Below are positions 1 through 9,159 of a stretch of 64,000 nucleotides of DNA, piece by piece (within the stretch, counting starts at the first letter, position 1; each line of letters starts with the position of its first letter). The notes beneath the pieces were generated by a model. The model ran no database searches, was not told the DNA's origin, and was given only the letters and a program-made list of their open reading frames with translations. A program made the position numbers and the translations under genes. Origin of the DNA: Lentimonas sp. CC4 (GTDB taxonomy: Bacteria > Verrucomicrobiota > Verrucomicrobiia > Opitutales > Coraliomargaritaceae). The stretch is from NCBI RefSeq assembly GCF_902728235.1, contig NZ_CACVBO010000001.1:124001-188000 (forward strand), read 5' to 3'.

Positions 1-13
1 ACACTTCCAACAG

Positions 14-676
14 ATGGAGGATTTCTTGGCATTTATCGCCGCCGCAGGTGCGATGGATACAGACTTGGTTCTAGATTCCCTTGAAGTCGACTCTGATCAG
101 CGCCCGAAGCCACCATTAGTATTTGCACGCATCACTCCAAACCATACGATCCAGGTCGATCCCACTATTTTCGAGTATCCGATCGGTATATCAGTTGCCA
201 TCTATCCAAACCTCGATCGACCAGCCTCCTTAACTCCGCTCTTCTGGACACGTGGCCTGCAGCAGTTCCGCTCATTTGATAAACCCTATTTGGGGCATGT
301 CGCGTTCCTAGATGGTCATATCGAAACCTTCGGAGGAGAACCTGACGCTCATGATCCTGCTTTGTTACAGCTATTTCCAAACGATAATGGCTCCCCAACA
401 GAAGCAGTCCGAACCTTAGAGTCCATCCCTCGCAATTCAACGGCACGGAATGCGCAACCACTGCCGACTCACTTACCAGAGTTAATCAAACAACGCCAAG
501 AGGATTGGCAACGTCGGCGAATGATTCGAGGATGGATACTGTTTACACTGCCGGCACTGATCGGTGGATTCTTAGCAGGATACGTTAAGAAAGGACCACT
601 CTCAGAGAAGTTATCCAGAGCCACGAGCGTAGCACTCACCATCGGGATATTAACGCTCATAGTCATCAGCATCTAG
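14..676 (+). CDS. hypothetical protein with C-terminal membrane segments, possibly 5'-truncated
   Basis: I do not recognise this 220-aa protein. The reading frame stays open to the left window edge, so the ATG at 14 may be internal to a longer gene. The middle contains GHVAFLDGHIETF, which resembles the H-X9-DG signature found near the C-terminus of many planctomycete/verrucomicrobial prepilin-like proteins; this is a weak resemblance. Residues about 170-220 hold a basic stretch (QRRRMIRGW) followed by two hydrophobic segments, so the C-terminus is probably in the membrane. It is followed by an 80-bp gap and the flavin reductase gene on the same strand; no functional link is evident. Confidence 0.5.
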   Translation: MEDFLAFIAAAGAMDTDLVLDSLEVDSDQRPKPPLVFARITPNHTIQVDPTIFEYPIGISVAIYPNLDRPASLTPLFWTRGLQQFRSFDKPYLGHVAFLDGHIETFGGEPDAHDPALLQLFPNDNGSPTEAVRTLESIPRNSTARNAQPLPTHLPELIKQRQEDWQRRRMIRGWILFTLPALIGGFLAGYVKKGPLSEKLSRATSVALTIGILTLIVISI

Positions 677-757
677 CGCTCTAGAAGCAACCAACTCGTG
701 CCACATCCCTTCAAATTCATTTGAAATAAAACGCGCCCTCCAAGACTCCAATTGCAC

Positions 758-1831
758 ATGACAACATCATCAACCACGTCTTCGCCCCTTCACACTCCCG
801 TCCAAATCGGTGCATGGGATTTGCCAAACCGTATGGTGATGGCACCGCTCACGCGTTGCCGTGCCAGTGAAGGCCGCGTGCCCAATGCACTGATGGCTGA
901 ATACTACGCGCAACGCGCGAGTGCAGGACTCATACTTTCCGAAGCGACTTCGGTCGACCCGATGGGCGTCGGCTATCCCGACACGCCTGGCATTTGGTCG
1001 GACGAGCAAGTTGCTGGTTGGAAACTAGTAACCGAAGCGGTGCATGCCAAAGGCGGCCGTATCCTTTTGCAGCTTTGGCACGTTGGGCGCATTTCTGATC
1101 CGATGTATCTCGACGGCAAACTGCCCGTGGCACCCAGCGCGATTGCACCTGCAGGCCACCCGAGCCTCGTGCGCCCGATCAAACCCTTTGTCACGCCACG
1201 CGCACTGGAGCTCGACGAAATACCCGCCATCATTGAAGCCTACCGTAAAGGCGCTGAAAATGCCAAAGCCGCCGGCTTTGACGGCGTGGAAATCCACGGC
1301 GCCAATGGCTATTTGCTCGATCAATTCCTGCAAGACTCCACCAACCAACGCAACGACAGCTACGGTGGCTCACTCGAAAACCGCGCACGTCTGACGCTCG
1401 AAGTGGTCGATGCTGCGATCTCTGTTTGGGGCGCTGACCATGTCGGTCTACACATTGCACCCGACTGTGATGCACACGATATGGGTGACTCCGCCCCTGA
1501 AGCCACTTTTGGTTATATATCGGAAGCGATGCGCGCACGCGGTATCGCCTTTATCTTTGCCCGCGGCCAGCAGACGGAAGGCATGGTCGGCACGAAACTG
1601 AAAGCGATCTTCCAAGGCCCTTTCATCGCCAATCAACAACTCAGCCCAGAAGCTGCCGCCGAGCTGATCAACAAGGGAATCGCCGACGCTTGTGCCTGGG
1701 GGCAGCAGTTTATAGCGAACCCCGATCTGGTTCGGAAATTCAAAGAAGGCCTTGCGCTCAATGAAATCGACAGTGACAGCTTCTATAGCGGCGGCGTCAA
1801 AGGTTACACAGATTACCCAGCAGCGGATTGA
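758..1831 (+). CDS. NADH:flavin oxidoreductase, old yellow enzyme family (NemA/XenA type)
   Basis: FMN-dependent ene-reductase of about 357 aa, the usual length for N-ethylmaleimide/xenobiotic reductases. It is a TIM barrel starting with LPNRMVMAPLTRCRA (FMN contact). It carries the OYE substrate-binding His/Asn pair plus the Tyr proton donor in EIHGANGYLLDQFLQ, followed by the family hallmark DSYGGSLENRARL, and ends with a typical FYSGGVKGYTDYP tail. Such enzymes reduce activated C=C bonds or nitro groups with NAD(P)H in the cytosol; the physiological substrate cannot be read from sequence. I chose the ATG at 758 over a TTG two codons upstream. Its 3' end overlaps the convergent Mpv17-like gene by 19 bp. 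Confidence 0.9.
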   Translation: MTTSSTTSSPLHTPVQIGAWDLPNRMVMAPLTRCRASEGRVPNALMAEYYAQRASAGLILSEATSVDPMGVGYPDTPGIWSDEQVAGWKLVTEAVHAKGGRILLQLWHVGRISDPMYLDGKLPVAPSAIAPAGHPSLVRPIKPFVTPRALELDEIPAIIEAYRKGAENAKAAGFDGVEIHGANGYLLDQFLQDSTNQRNDSYGGSLENRARLTLEVVDAAISVWGADHVGLHIAPDCDAHDMGDSAPEATFGYISEAMRARGIAFIFARGQQTEGMVGTKLKAIFQGPFIANQQLSPEAAAELINKGIADACAWGQQFIANPDLVRKFKEGLALNEIDSDSFYSGGVKGYTDYPAAD

Positions 1832-2532
1832 TCTGATTGATGGCGGATGATAAAAATCATCAATATACTAAAAGCAGAGTTGCCGAGCAGAAAGAGTGGA
1901 AACTGTAAGGCAGCAGGCAGCGAATAGACGATTAACAGCATGATTGGCCAAAAGCTAAGAGAGGTCGCCCAGATCGGGAGCACTCGATCTCGAAGCACAG
2001 GCAAGCTCACGGATGCACAAAACCGCGAGGGACTGTAATTCGTTTCGCGAACTAGAAACCAAAGCGTAATAAAAGGCACACAGAGGAGTGGCGTAAATAC
2101 AAGTTGATCCATCACCACCTTGATCACCAGCGTTGTGACGTCGTTGCCATGACCAAACACCATGCTCTGCAAGGTATAAAAGCGATCGACTAGCATGCCA
2201 ACAATCGCCCACATCATGAACTGATGGACGAGTTCTCCGAAGCTAGGTGCTGGGCTGCCTTTGGGACGGAACTTCCGCTTCAACAGTTCAGGAAACACGC
2301 ATCCACTAAAGGCGGTAGTCACAGCCGCAAAGGTGATCCCCAGCTCTACCTTGAGCTCAGCGATACGACCGAAGACTGCCTGTGTCGATGGAATCCAATA
2401 GTAGCTTAATACCAGGCAAAGAGAGATGCCTTGGATCAGTAGGATCGCTGGCCAATAGGCACGCAAAGCCTGCAAGGTCGGAGTGATGACCTTTACTAAG
2501 TAAGCGAGTGGAGTTCTATGTTCGTTAGACAC
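1813..2532 (-). CDS. membrane protein resembling Mpv17/PMP22 family
   Basis: A 239-aa protein with about five hydrophobic segments. Two features recall the eukaryote-centred Mpv17/PMP22 family: a mid-protein DQLVFTPL (family pattern DQ..F.P) and a C-terminal SFWPIMLLIVYSLP segment where that family has W.WP..Q..NF..VP. The glutamine and asparagine are not conserved, so the assignment is tentative. The gene starts 12 bp after the RND pump stop, so it is very probably the last gene of that efflux operon; its role there is unknown. It ends inside the convergent flavin reductase gene. Confidence 0.5.
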   Translation of the reverse strand: MSNEHRTPLAYLVKVITPTLQALRAYWPAILLIQGISLCLVLSYYWIPSTQAVFGRIAELKVELGITFAAVTTAFSGCVFPELLKRKFRPKGSPAPSFGELVHQFMMWAIVGMLVDRFYTLQSMVFGHGNDVTTLVIKVVMDQLVFTPLLCVPFITLWFLVRETNYSPSRFCASVSLPVLRDRVLPIWATSLSFWPIMLLIVYSLPAALQFPLFLLGNSAFSILMIFIIRHQSDQSAAG

Positions 2533-2544
2533 GGCGACTTCGAA

Positions 2545-5500
2545 TCAGAGTTCGGTGATATGAGCCGAATCATCTGCTAAGCGCTTGCGAGGCTCACTAC
2601 GGAACAGATCCATAATATCCTCCAAAATCACATAGAAGCATGGCACCAAGATCAGCACCACGATGGTCGCAAACAAAATACCGAAGCCGAGCGAGATCGC
2701 CATAGGAATCATGAAGCGGGCTTGGCGTGACGTTTCTAAAATCATCGGAGCTAGGCCGCCGAAGGTGGTGAGCGTCGTCAAAATGATCGCACGAAAACGC
2801 GCCACCCCCGCCAACTGAACGGCCTCACTCGGCGACTTCCCTTCTTCGCGTTGGCGGCGATTTGCGAAATCGATGAGCACGAGCGAATCATTCACCACCA
2901 CACCCGAAAGCGCAACGATACCAAACAAGCTCATCAGACTCAGGTTGTAGCCCATGATTATATGTCCAAACACTGCACCGACTAAGCCAAATGGTATACA
3001 ACACATAATGACCAGCGGCTGGTAGTAATTGTTAAACGGAATGGCCAGCAGCGCGAAAATACAAAAGAGCGCCATTAGCAGCCCCATGATCAAGGAACTC
3101 ATACTCTCGGCCATATCCGCCTGCCGCCCCTCGAACTTCCATGTAAGCCCAGGAAACTCCTGCATCAGTTGCGGCATCACTGTGGCGGATAAATCCGTCA
3201 TAATCGGTCCAACATCGCCAGAGTCTTCCGTCTCTGCGGACACCTCAATCACACGTCTTCCATTGTTACGCTCGATTCCAGTAAACGCACGCCCGCGTTT
3301 CACTTCCACTGCATCGAGGATCGGAATCTCTCCACCCTGCGGAGTCATCAAAACTAGATTCTCAATATCATAGATCGATGCACGCTCCTCAACGGGCAGG
3401 CGCACCATCGTCTTCACTTCGTTACGGCCACGGAGCTGACGTAATGCCTCAGCACCATAAAAGCTATGTCGAATCTGCAGAGCAATGCTGCGTGCATCTA
3501 AACCAAGTGCTTGCGCTGCAGGCTTCACCGTAAAGTCAAATTGCTGCTTACCTGGCTGCACACCATCATCAATATCCTTAATCTGCGAAAACAGCCGCAA
3601 GCGATCCGCCAAGGCAAGGCTGGCGGCATCCAATGTATCCACATCTCGATGACTCAGCTGCAGCGTGAGTCCCTTTCGGCCTCCGCCAGGCCCACCACGG
3701 TCTGCTTGAAAATTGAGCGTATCCACACCTGCAACTGGCCCAAGTGCTTGACGCCATTTCGAAGTGAAACTCGCAGTATCAACGGGGCGAATTTCAGGTG
3801 CGGTCAAATAAACGCGCATATCGAAATTATGGCTACCACCATTCCCCATATTAACAAACACCCCTTCCGCCTGTTTTAGCCCACCATTTTCGGCGACGGT
3901 CTTTTGAGCGGCTTTAGCCATTCTTAGAGCGACCACTTCGGTATCAGCAATCGGTGAACCAATCGGCAAACGAGCAGAGGCATACGCATAGTCCGAATCC
4001 GGGCGCTCGATCTGAATCACACGAATGCGGCCACTTTGCACATAGCCGAGTGTGATCAGCAGCACTGCGATACCGACTGCAACCACCAAATAACGAGCAT
4101 TCAGTAAGCGCCCAATAAACGGCCCATACTTATTGTTCACCATGCCCGTAAACCAACGACTAAAACGCTGTTGGAACGCGTGTAAACGACCGCCGATACC
4201 AGAAGGGTGAATGTCTTTCTGATGTGACAGGTGAGCCGGTAAGATATACAATGACTCAATCAATGAGATGGCGAACACCGAGATGACCACAATTGGGATC
4301 GCGACAAAGAACTTGCCCATCATGCCGGGCACAAACATTAGCGGCATGAAGGCCACAATATTAGTCAACACACTAAAGGTAACAGGCATCGCCACTTCCT
4401 TCGTGCCAGCAATCGCTGCTTCATGAAACGGTAATCCCTTCTGGTGCCAGCTGTAGATATTCTCGCCGACGACAATCGCATCATCCACCACAATCCCCAA
4501 GGTAATCAGGAATGCGAACATACTAATCATGTTAATGGACGCGCCGAAAAGCGGCATAATCCAGAACGCGCCGAGGAATGAGATCGGAATACCCAGCATC
4601 ACCCAGAACGCCAAGCGCGCCTCTAGAAATAAGCCGAGCACACAAAGCACGAGCACTAAACCGTAACCGGCATTGCGCATCAGCAAATTCGCACGATCCT
4701 GAAACATGTCCGCCTTGTTGTTCATGATCTCGGCATGAATGGTTGCTGGCAGTGTCTCATTGAGCTCCTCAAGTGCTTCTTCGACAGCAGCGGAGACCTT
4801 CCCTGGCGTCTGGTCACCGACACGGAAAACATCGATTTTCAACGCGTTTTGAATGTCGATCGTCGTCTCTCCGCCCGCACCTTCTACAAAGCGACCATAA
4901 CGTGCATAGCGATCCGACTCTTCAAAACCGTCGATCACTGTCGCGATGTCACCCAAATAGACACGTGATCCATCCGAGTTGGTAATGATTGGAATACTCT
5001 CAAACTCAGATGCCCAATCACGCTTCTCAGTCACACGCACGAGAATTTCACCGCCAGACGTCTTCACGCCACCACCGGGTAAATCCACTGCAGCGTTACG
5101 CACACGCGCGGCGACTTGGCTTAATGTTAATCCATATTGACGTAGCGTTTGCCGATCCACCTCAATGGTGACTTCATAGTCACGCACACCAACTAACTCG
5201 ACCTGTGTAATCTCTTTGCTCTGCAAAATTCGGTCACGAATCACCTCTGCCGCATCGCGCAAAGTCCACTCATCGTGCGAACCGTAAATCACCAGATCCA
5301 GCACATCACGCTTATAACTAGCGATACGAACCTTCGGCTCTTCAGCCTCATCGGGAAAGGTGCGAATGCGGTCGATCTCATTCTTAATATCCGCGTAGAG
5401 TTGCTGTATATCTTCACCTGCGGCCACTTCGGCGCTGACACTACCGCTGCCCTCACGCGCATTAGAGACCACTTCTTCAATACCATCTAAAGTTTGGATC

Positions 5501-5751
5501 GCCTCTTCAATGGGCAAGACAATGCCCTCTTCCACCTCTTCGGGCGAAGCGCCTGGATAGCTAACAGATATACTAATTACATCTGGATCCGACGCAGGAA
5601 ACATCTCCTTAGTCGTCTGCATTCCAATGATCAGGCCACCCACGACCAGCACCAACATCAATAGATTCGCAGTCACCGAGTGGCCTGCCATCCATGCGAT
5701 CGAGCCCTTCTGTCTATGGAAGGAGCTCGTTGAAGATTTTTCAGTATTCAT
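2545..5751 (-). CDS. RND-family multidrug efflux pump, inner-membrane subunit (AcrB/MdtB-like)
   Basis: A 1068-aa hydrophobe/amphiphile exporter of the RND superfamily with the expected duplicated layout: one N-terminal TM (about 20-40), a large periplasmic porter domain (about 45-340), six TMs, a second porter domain and a final TM block. The proton-relay aspartate pair lies in TM4 within GIVVDDAIVVGENI (about residues 416-430). TM10-11 contains GIVALSGVVVNDSLVLIDF. It should form a homotrimer that exports lipophilic compounds by proton antiport. It sits between the membrane-fusion gene upstream and the Mpv17-like gene downstream; with the outer-membrane factor, the operon encodes a full tripartite pump under a TetR regulator. 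The substrate is not predictable. Confidence 0.95.
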   Translation of the reverse strand: MNTEKSSTSSFHRQKGSIAWMAGHSVTANLLMLVLVVGGLIIGMQTTKEMFPASDPDVISISVSYPGASPEEVEEGIVLPIEEAIQTLDGIEEVVSNAREGSGSVSAEVAAGEDIQQLYADIKNEIDRIRTFPDEAEEPKVRIASYKRDVLDLVIYGSHDEWTLRDAAEVIRDRILQSKEITQVELVGVRDYEVTIEVDRQTLRQYGLTLSQVAARVRNAAVDLPGGGVKTSGGEILVRVTEKRDWASEFESIPIITNSDGSRVYLGDIATVIDGFEESDRYARYGRFVEGAGGETTIDIQNALKIDVFRVGDQTPGKVSAAVEEALEELNETLPATIHAEIMNNKADMFQDRANLLMRNAGYGLVLVLCVLGLFLEARLAFWVMLGIPISFLGAFWIMPLFGASINMISMFAFLITLGIVVDDAIVVGENIYSWHQKGLPFHEAAIAGTKEVAMPVTFSVLTNIVAFMPLMFVPGMMGKFFVAIPIVVISVFAISLIESLYILPAHLSHQKDIHPSGIGGRLHAFQQRFSRWFTGMVNNKYGPFIGRLLNARYLVVAVGIAVLLITLGYVQSGRIRVIQIERPDSDYAYASARLPIGSPIADTEVVALRMAKAAQKTVAENGGLKQAEGVFVNMGNGGSHNFDMRVYLTAPEIRPVDTASFTSKWRQALGPVAGVDTLNFQADRGGPGGGRKGLTLQLSHRDVDTLDAASLALADRLRLFSQIKDIDDGVQPGKQQFDFTVKPAAQALGLDARSIALQIRHSFYGAEALRQLRGRNEVKTMVRLPVEERASIYDIENLVLMTPQGGEIPILDAVEVKRGRAFTGIERNNGRRVIEVSAETEDSGDVGPIMTDLSATVMPQLMQEFPGLTWKFEGRQADMAESMSSLIMGLLMALFCIFALLAIPFNNYYQPLVIMCCIPFGLVGAVFGHIIMGYNLSLMSLFGIVALSGVVVNDSLVLIDFANRRQREEGKSPSEAVQLAGVARFRAIILTTLTTFGGLAPMILETSRQARFMIPMAISLGFGILFATIVVLILVPCFYVILEDIMDLFRSEPRKRLADDSAHITEL

Positions 5752-5770
5752 AGCAGTTGTTAGTTACTGG

Positions 5771-6961
5771 TTATTTCGCAGCGGAGGCAGGCCCCTTCTT
5801 CTTCCCCTGCGGCGCCGCGTCGCCTATCACCGAGACGGCCATGCCATCTGCAGCAAAACTCAGCGGCGATGTAATTAGCCGCTCCCCAACATTTACCCCC
5901 GAACCAACCACAACTGTATCACGGTTTTTCCAGATAACTGAGACTGGACGAATCTCCAGTTTCGATCCTTCGCCAACGACCCAGACATTGTCCCCATTGT
6001 GCAAAGTATTTCGCGGAATCGTAACGGAACCAGGCAATTCGTGGCCGACCAACTCGACCGCAACATACGAACCGAGTAACAGCTTCGGGCGTTCATCATT
6101 CTCTGACTCTAGACCGAGAGGATCTTTCACTTCAACTAGCACACGTGCCATACGACCATCAGGATCCAGGTCACCTAGGAGACTAATGACACGACCGGGC
6201 AATGGTGTATCCGCGCCGTCAATACTCACGATCGCCTCCGCTCCAGGAATCTCTAGCACCGATAGCTTACTCACTGGCACTGACACGCGCACATGAAAGG
6301 CATCTGTTGAAACCAGCTGAGCCACCTCGCCCCCCATCCCTGCCATCGAGCCGACTTCCACCGACTTGGAAAGCACCAGTGCATTAAACGGTGCAACAAT
6401 CTCGGTGCGCGACAAGTCGAGCTTCGCTTGGTCAAGCGCCGACTGCGCGCTACGCTCCATCGCCTTGGCTTGTTTCAACTGCGGCTCACGTAATGCTAGT
6501 GATGAACTCTCCGCCATGACATCGTCTGAGTCGCCAAGTAGCTCCCACTCGCGAGTTGCGACTCGTTGAAAGCCCATCTCCAAGTCCAATTCGGCGCTGC
6601 GTAGCTCCAAAGTGCTTGCAGCTTGCTCCAATTTCAACTCGTAGTCATCCCCCTCGATCTGCGCGAGCACTGTGCCCGCATCGACATGTAGTCCTTCTAA
6701 TAAACCTGGGGCGATCTCAAGCACACGCCCACTGACCTGAGCCTTTAATGTGACTTCTCGCGCGGCTACCACGAGCCCCATACCTTCGATCCGCACACCT
6801 GCATCGGATTGCTCAATCGGCATGGCATCGACCAGGACTTGCATGACTTTGGGCTGGCGTTTCTTCGCTTCAGGGCCAGTCGCCTTGAGCACTTTCATGC
6901 CCACCACTCCGGCTCCGACGACTACGATAAACAATACAAATATTAAGAATTTAGACTTCAT
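5771..6961 (-). CDS. RND efflux membrane-fusion (periplasmic adaptor) protein
   Basis: A 396-aa adaptor of the HlyD/AcrA class. An N-terminal membrane anchor (residues about 4-25, FLIFVLFIVVVGAG) is followed by the lipoyl/barrel-sandwich half motif (VSGRVLEIAPGLLEG...VDAGTVLAQIEG). Next come an alpha-hairpin rich in Ala/Glu/Leu (about 110-185), the second lipoyl half (IVAPFNALVLSKSVEVG), a beta-barrel and a membrane-proximal domain. The ATG overlaps the stop of the outer-membrane factor gene by 4 bp, and the RND gene follows 19 bp downstream, so the proteins are translationally coupled parts of one pump. The C-terminus is basic and rich in Lys/Ala (KKKGPASAAK). Confidence 0.93.
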   Translation of the reverse strand: MKSKFLIFVLFIVVVGAGVVGMKVLKATGPEAKKRQPKVMQVLVDAMPIEQSDAGVRIEGMGLVVAAREVTLKAQVSGRVLEIAPGLLEGLHVDAGTVLAQIEGDDYELKLEQAASTLELRSAELDLEMGFQRVATREWELLGDSDDVMAESSSLALREPQLKQAKAMERSAQSALDQAKLDLSRTEIVAPFNALVLSKSVEVGSMAGMGGEVAQLVSTDAFHVRVSVPVSKLSVLEIPGAEAIVSIDGADTPLPGRVISLLGDLDPDGRMARVLVEVKDPLGLESENDERPKLLLGSYVAVELVGHELPGSVTIPRNTLHNGDNVWVVGEGSKLEIRPVSVIWKNRDTVVVGSGVNVGERLITSPLSFAADGMAVSVIGDAAPQGKKKGPASAAK

Positions 6962-8343
6962 AGTGAGAATTCAGGAAGTTGACCGCCGAGTGCTTTGTGT
7001 AGAGCGATTCGGGCTTTAAATAGATTGGCAATTTGGGTGATTTCGTCGCGCTCGAGTGACTGCACTGAGATCAACGAAGAAGTAACATTTAAATAATCGG
7101 AAAGTCCGTTGGCGTAGCGGTTACGCGCGGCGGACAGTGTTTGTCGAGCAAGTGCCAGCTCGTTACGCAATGCTTCGAGTTGATCCGCAACCTTGTCTTC
7201 GAGCATCAGCGCATCTTCCACTTCCTTGAGCGCGGTCAGCACTGTTTGACGATATCCAGCCAGCGCTTCATCCACGACTGCCTGTTGTTTTTCGACTTCC
7301 AGTTTGCGACGTCCGCCATCTAGCACCGGCGCTACGATTTGCCCCGCAAAGCGTGCGAGCCAATCATCAAATAAATCTTCAAAACGATCCGCCCCCGTCG
7401 AACCACTCAGTCCGAGTGTCACACTCGGCAAACGATCTGCCTTTGCAGCCGCAACATTCCAATCTGCCGCTTCGATACGTCGGAGCGATGCGCGCACGTC
7501 GGGACGTTGTTGTAGTAAATCGCTCGGCACACCGGTCGATGGCATCGGCGGAAGCTCAGGCGCGTGTTGCCAGTTGATCTCCTGTGGTTCTGTAGCGGCA
7601 TTGCCCAACAGTAAGTTCAGCGCATAGACAGAGGCAAATAACTCCGCTTCTGCTTTGGGAATACTAGAGCGCGTGCGAGCGACTGTTTGACGTGCCTGAT
7701 ACACATCCAGTGAGTTGGACTGTGAGTTTCGGAAGCGCAGCTCGATCAATTCTAACTGCGTCAAATTCGTTTCCAATTGTTGCTGCAACAGCGCGACACG
7801 ATTCTCGGCCTCGATGATCTCAATCCACCGACTCGCGACACTTGCAGAAATCGTCAGCGCGGTGCTTTTTAAGTCATCGGCGGTTGCGAGTGCACGCGCC
7901 TCCGCGGCACTTTGTGTGGAGCGAATCTTGCCCCACAAGTCGACTTCATAGCTCATCGCCGCACCGACCTCATAATTATTCGATGCCGTATCTCCCTCGT
8001 TGAGCCACGTCCGATCATAGCCAGAAGTCACGCTAAGATCCGGATAGAGATCTGCACCCGCTTGTTTGGCCGCCGCTTCGGATTGCCGGAGTCGCGCCCA
8101 TGCTTGAGCAATATCCAAATTATCCGTAAAGGCAGTTGCTTCGAGTGCATCCAAATCATCGCGGTTAAAACTCGTCCACCACACTGCATCGGGTGCCACC
8201 GCAGTGTTTTTCGTCGTGCTGCTATACTGCCCGGGCAAGGTTTGCAGCTCTACGGCCTCACGCTGCGGGGCGGTGTAACAACCGACCAAGACGAGCAACG
8301 GGCTCAGGCTAACGATGCCTCTGAATTTTGAAATCGGTCTCAT
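6958..8343 (-). CDS. outer-membrane efflux lipoprotein, TolC/NodT (OprM) family
   Basis: A 461-aa outer-membrane channel. The signal peptide ends in a lipobox (LVLVGC, Cys about residue 22), typical of NodT/OprM-type factors. Two internally related outer-membrane-efflux repeats follow, with the usual WARLRQSEAAAKQAGADLYP and (second repeat) RRIEAADWNVAAAKADRLPS motifs and long helical stretches. The trimer would form the exit duct for the pump. Its start overlaps the tetR stop by 4 bp (ATGA) and its stop overlaps the adaptor start by 4 bp, so the three genes are tightly coupled. The gene order regulator-channel-adaptor-pump is complete. Confidence 0.93.
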   Translation of the reverse strand: MRPISKFRGIVSLSPLLVLVGCYTAPQREAVELQTLPGQYSSTTKNTAVAPDAVWWTSFNRDDLDALEATAFTDNLDIAQAWARLRQSEAAAKQAGADLYPDLSVTSGYDRTWLNEGDTASNNYEVGAAMSYEVDLWGKIRSTQSAAEARALATADDLKSTALTISASVASRWIEIIEAENRVALLQQQLETNLTQLELIELRFRNSQSNSLDVYQARQTVARTRSSIPKAEAELFASVYALNLLLGNAATEPQEINWQHAPELPPMPSTGVPSDLLQQRPDVRASLRRIEAADWNVAAAKADRLPSVTLGLSGSTGADRFEDLFDDWLARFAGQIVAPVLDGGRRKLEVEKQQAVVDEALAGYRQTVLTALKEVEDALMLEDKVADQLEALRNELALARQTLSAARNRYANGLSDYLNVTSSLISVQSLERDEITQIANLFKARIALHKALGGQLPEFSL

Positions 8344-8981
8344 GCGTTTGTTGAGTCCTCCAACATACCTTTTATTCCTGCTAATGAAAATTGATAGATG
8401 TGCTCAGCAATCACATCTGATTCCGGCAGAGTGAGAGGCGCGCGTCGACCAATCTCGCGGATCAACCGGTTGAAATTATAAAATTGGAATTGTGCCACCA
8501 CACTGACCATCGCGAGGTGCATGCGTTGCTCGGAAGCATTTGGCCCAAGCAAGCCCGAAATGGCGCTCCACATGTGCGCACGGTTTTGGCTGATGAGCTC
8601 TGAAAAAATCATATCGACGGCGAAGGTGGGCTCTGCGAACTCCTTTGCAACCATGCGGCACAAATACCCAGGCTGCGTCGGGCAAAAAATCTGCGAGATC
8701 ATCGCATGTATATGCTGCCGTAGTCGTTGCTCTGGGGACGCATCCGCATCGGAAGGCAGCGCGACCGGATACGTTTGATTCGCCAGATTATACGCTGCGC
8801 GCAGCGACTCACGGTAAAGCGACTGCTTATCCCCGAAATGATAATTCACCGCCGCCACGTTGGCCTCTGCCTGCGTCGAAATCGCCGCTACGGTGGTTTG
8901 CTCGAACCCACGCTCCGCAAAGAGCGCCATCGCCGCTTCCAATAAGCGCGTGCGGGTATTCGTTTGATTCAAAGGTGCCAT
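8340..8981 (-). CDS. TetR/AcrR-family repressor with CerR-like C-terminal domain
   Basis: A 213-aa one-component regulator. Residues about 8-55 form the TetR helix-turn-helix (TRTRLLEAAMALFAERGFEQ followed by TTVAAISTQAEANVAAVNYHFGDKQSLYR). The all-alpha C-terminal part resembles the CerR/DUF1956 ligand-binding domain of TetR proteins that control efflux pumps. I chose the ATG at 8981; the frame is open further upstream to 9116 but that extension is not TetR-like and would swallow the operator candidate. It is the first gene of the efflux operon, so it most likely represses the operon and itself. A 20-bp near-perfect palindrome lies 18 bp upstream of the ATG. Confidence 0.9.
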   Translation of the reverse strand: MAPLNQTNTRTRLLEAAMALFAERGFEQTTVAAISTQAEANVAAVNYHFGDKQSLYRESLRAAYNLANQTYPVALPSDADASPEQRLRQHIHAMISQIFCPTQPGYLCRMVAKEFAEPTFAVDMIFSELISQNRAHMWSAISGLLGPNASEQRMHLAMVSVVAQFQFYNFNRLIREIGRRAPLTLPESDVIAEHIYQFSLAGIKGMLEDSTNA

Positions 8982-8999
8982 TACAGATTCAATTACACA

Positions 9000-9019
9000 A
9001 TTTAAACGCGCATTTAAAT
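9000..9019. promoter_or_regulatory. palindrome, candidate TetR operator of the efflux operon
   Basis: ATTTAAACGCGCATTTAAAT: the two 10-bp halves match at 9 of 10 positions. It lies 18 bp upstream of the chosen tetR ATG, inside the only non-coding gap of the operon, where an autorepressor would bind. Its binding by this TetR is inference. Confidence 0.5.
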
Positions 9020-9086
9020 CTTTTGTTTCAATTATTTTCCAGAGAGAATAAATCGCCCACAATTTCACGCAGAACCTTACAGTAGA

Positions 9087-9140
9087 AGCGGCATCTTGCC
9101 GCTTTGCCCTGTTCAAAGAAAAAGCGGCTGGAAGCCGCTT
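9087..9140. repeat. pair of short hairpin repeats (AAGCGGC...GCCGCTT family)
   Basis: Two palindromes, at 9087-9104 (AGCGGCATCTTGCCGCTT) and 9122-9140 (AAGCGGCTGGAAGCCGCTT), flanked by AGTAGAAGCG and its mirror CGCTTCTACT. The same family recurs at 11057, 11093, 11417, 40119, 52761 and 62100. They lie between the divergent-facing ends upstream of tetR and may also act as a terminator or boundary. Confidence 0.75.
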
Positions 9141-9159
9141 CTACTGAACTCCCCTACCG

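Noticed and set aside
5757-6296. Long ORF antisense to the membrane-fusion gene
   Set aside because: Ser/Thr/Pro-biased translation typical of a shadow frame; the opposite strand has a clear protein family.
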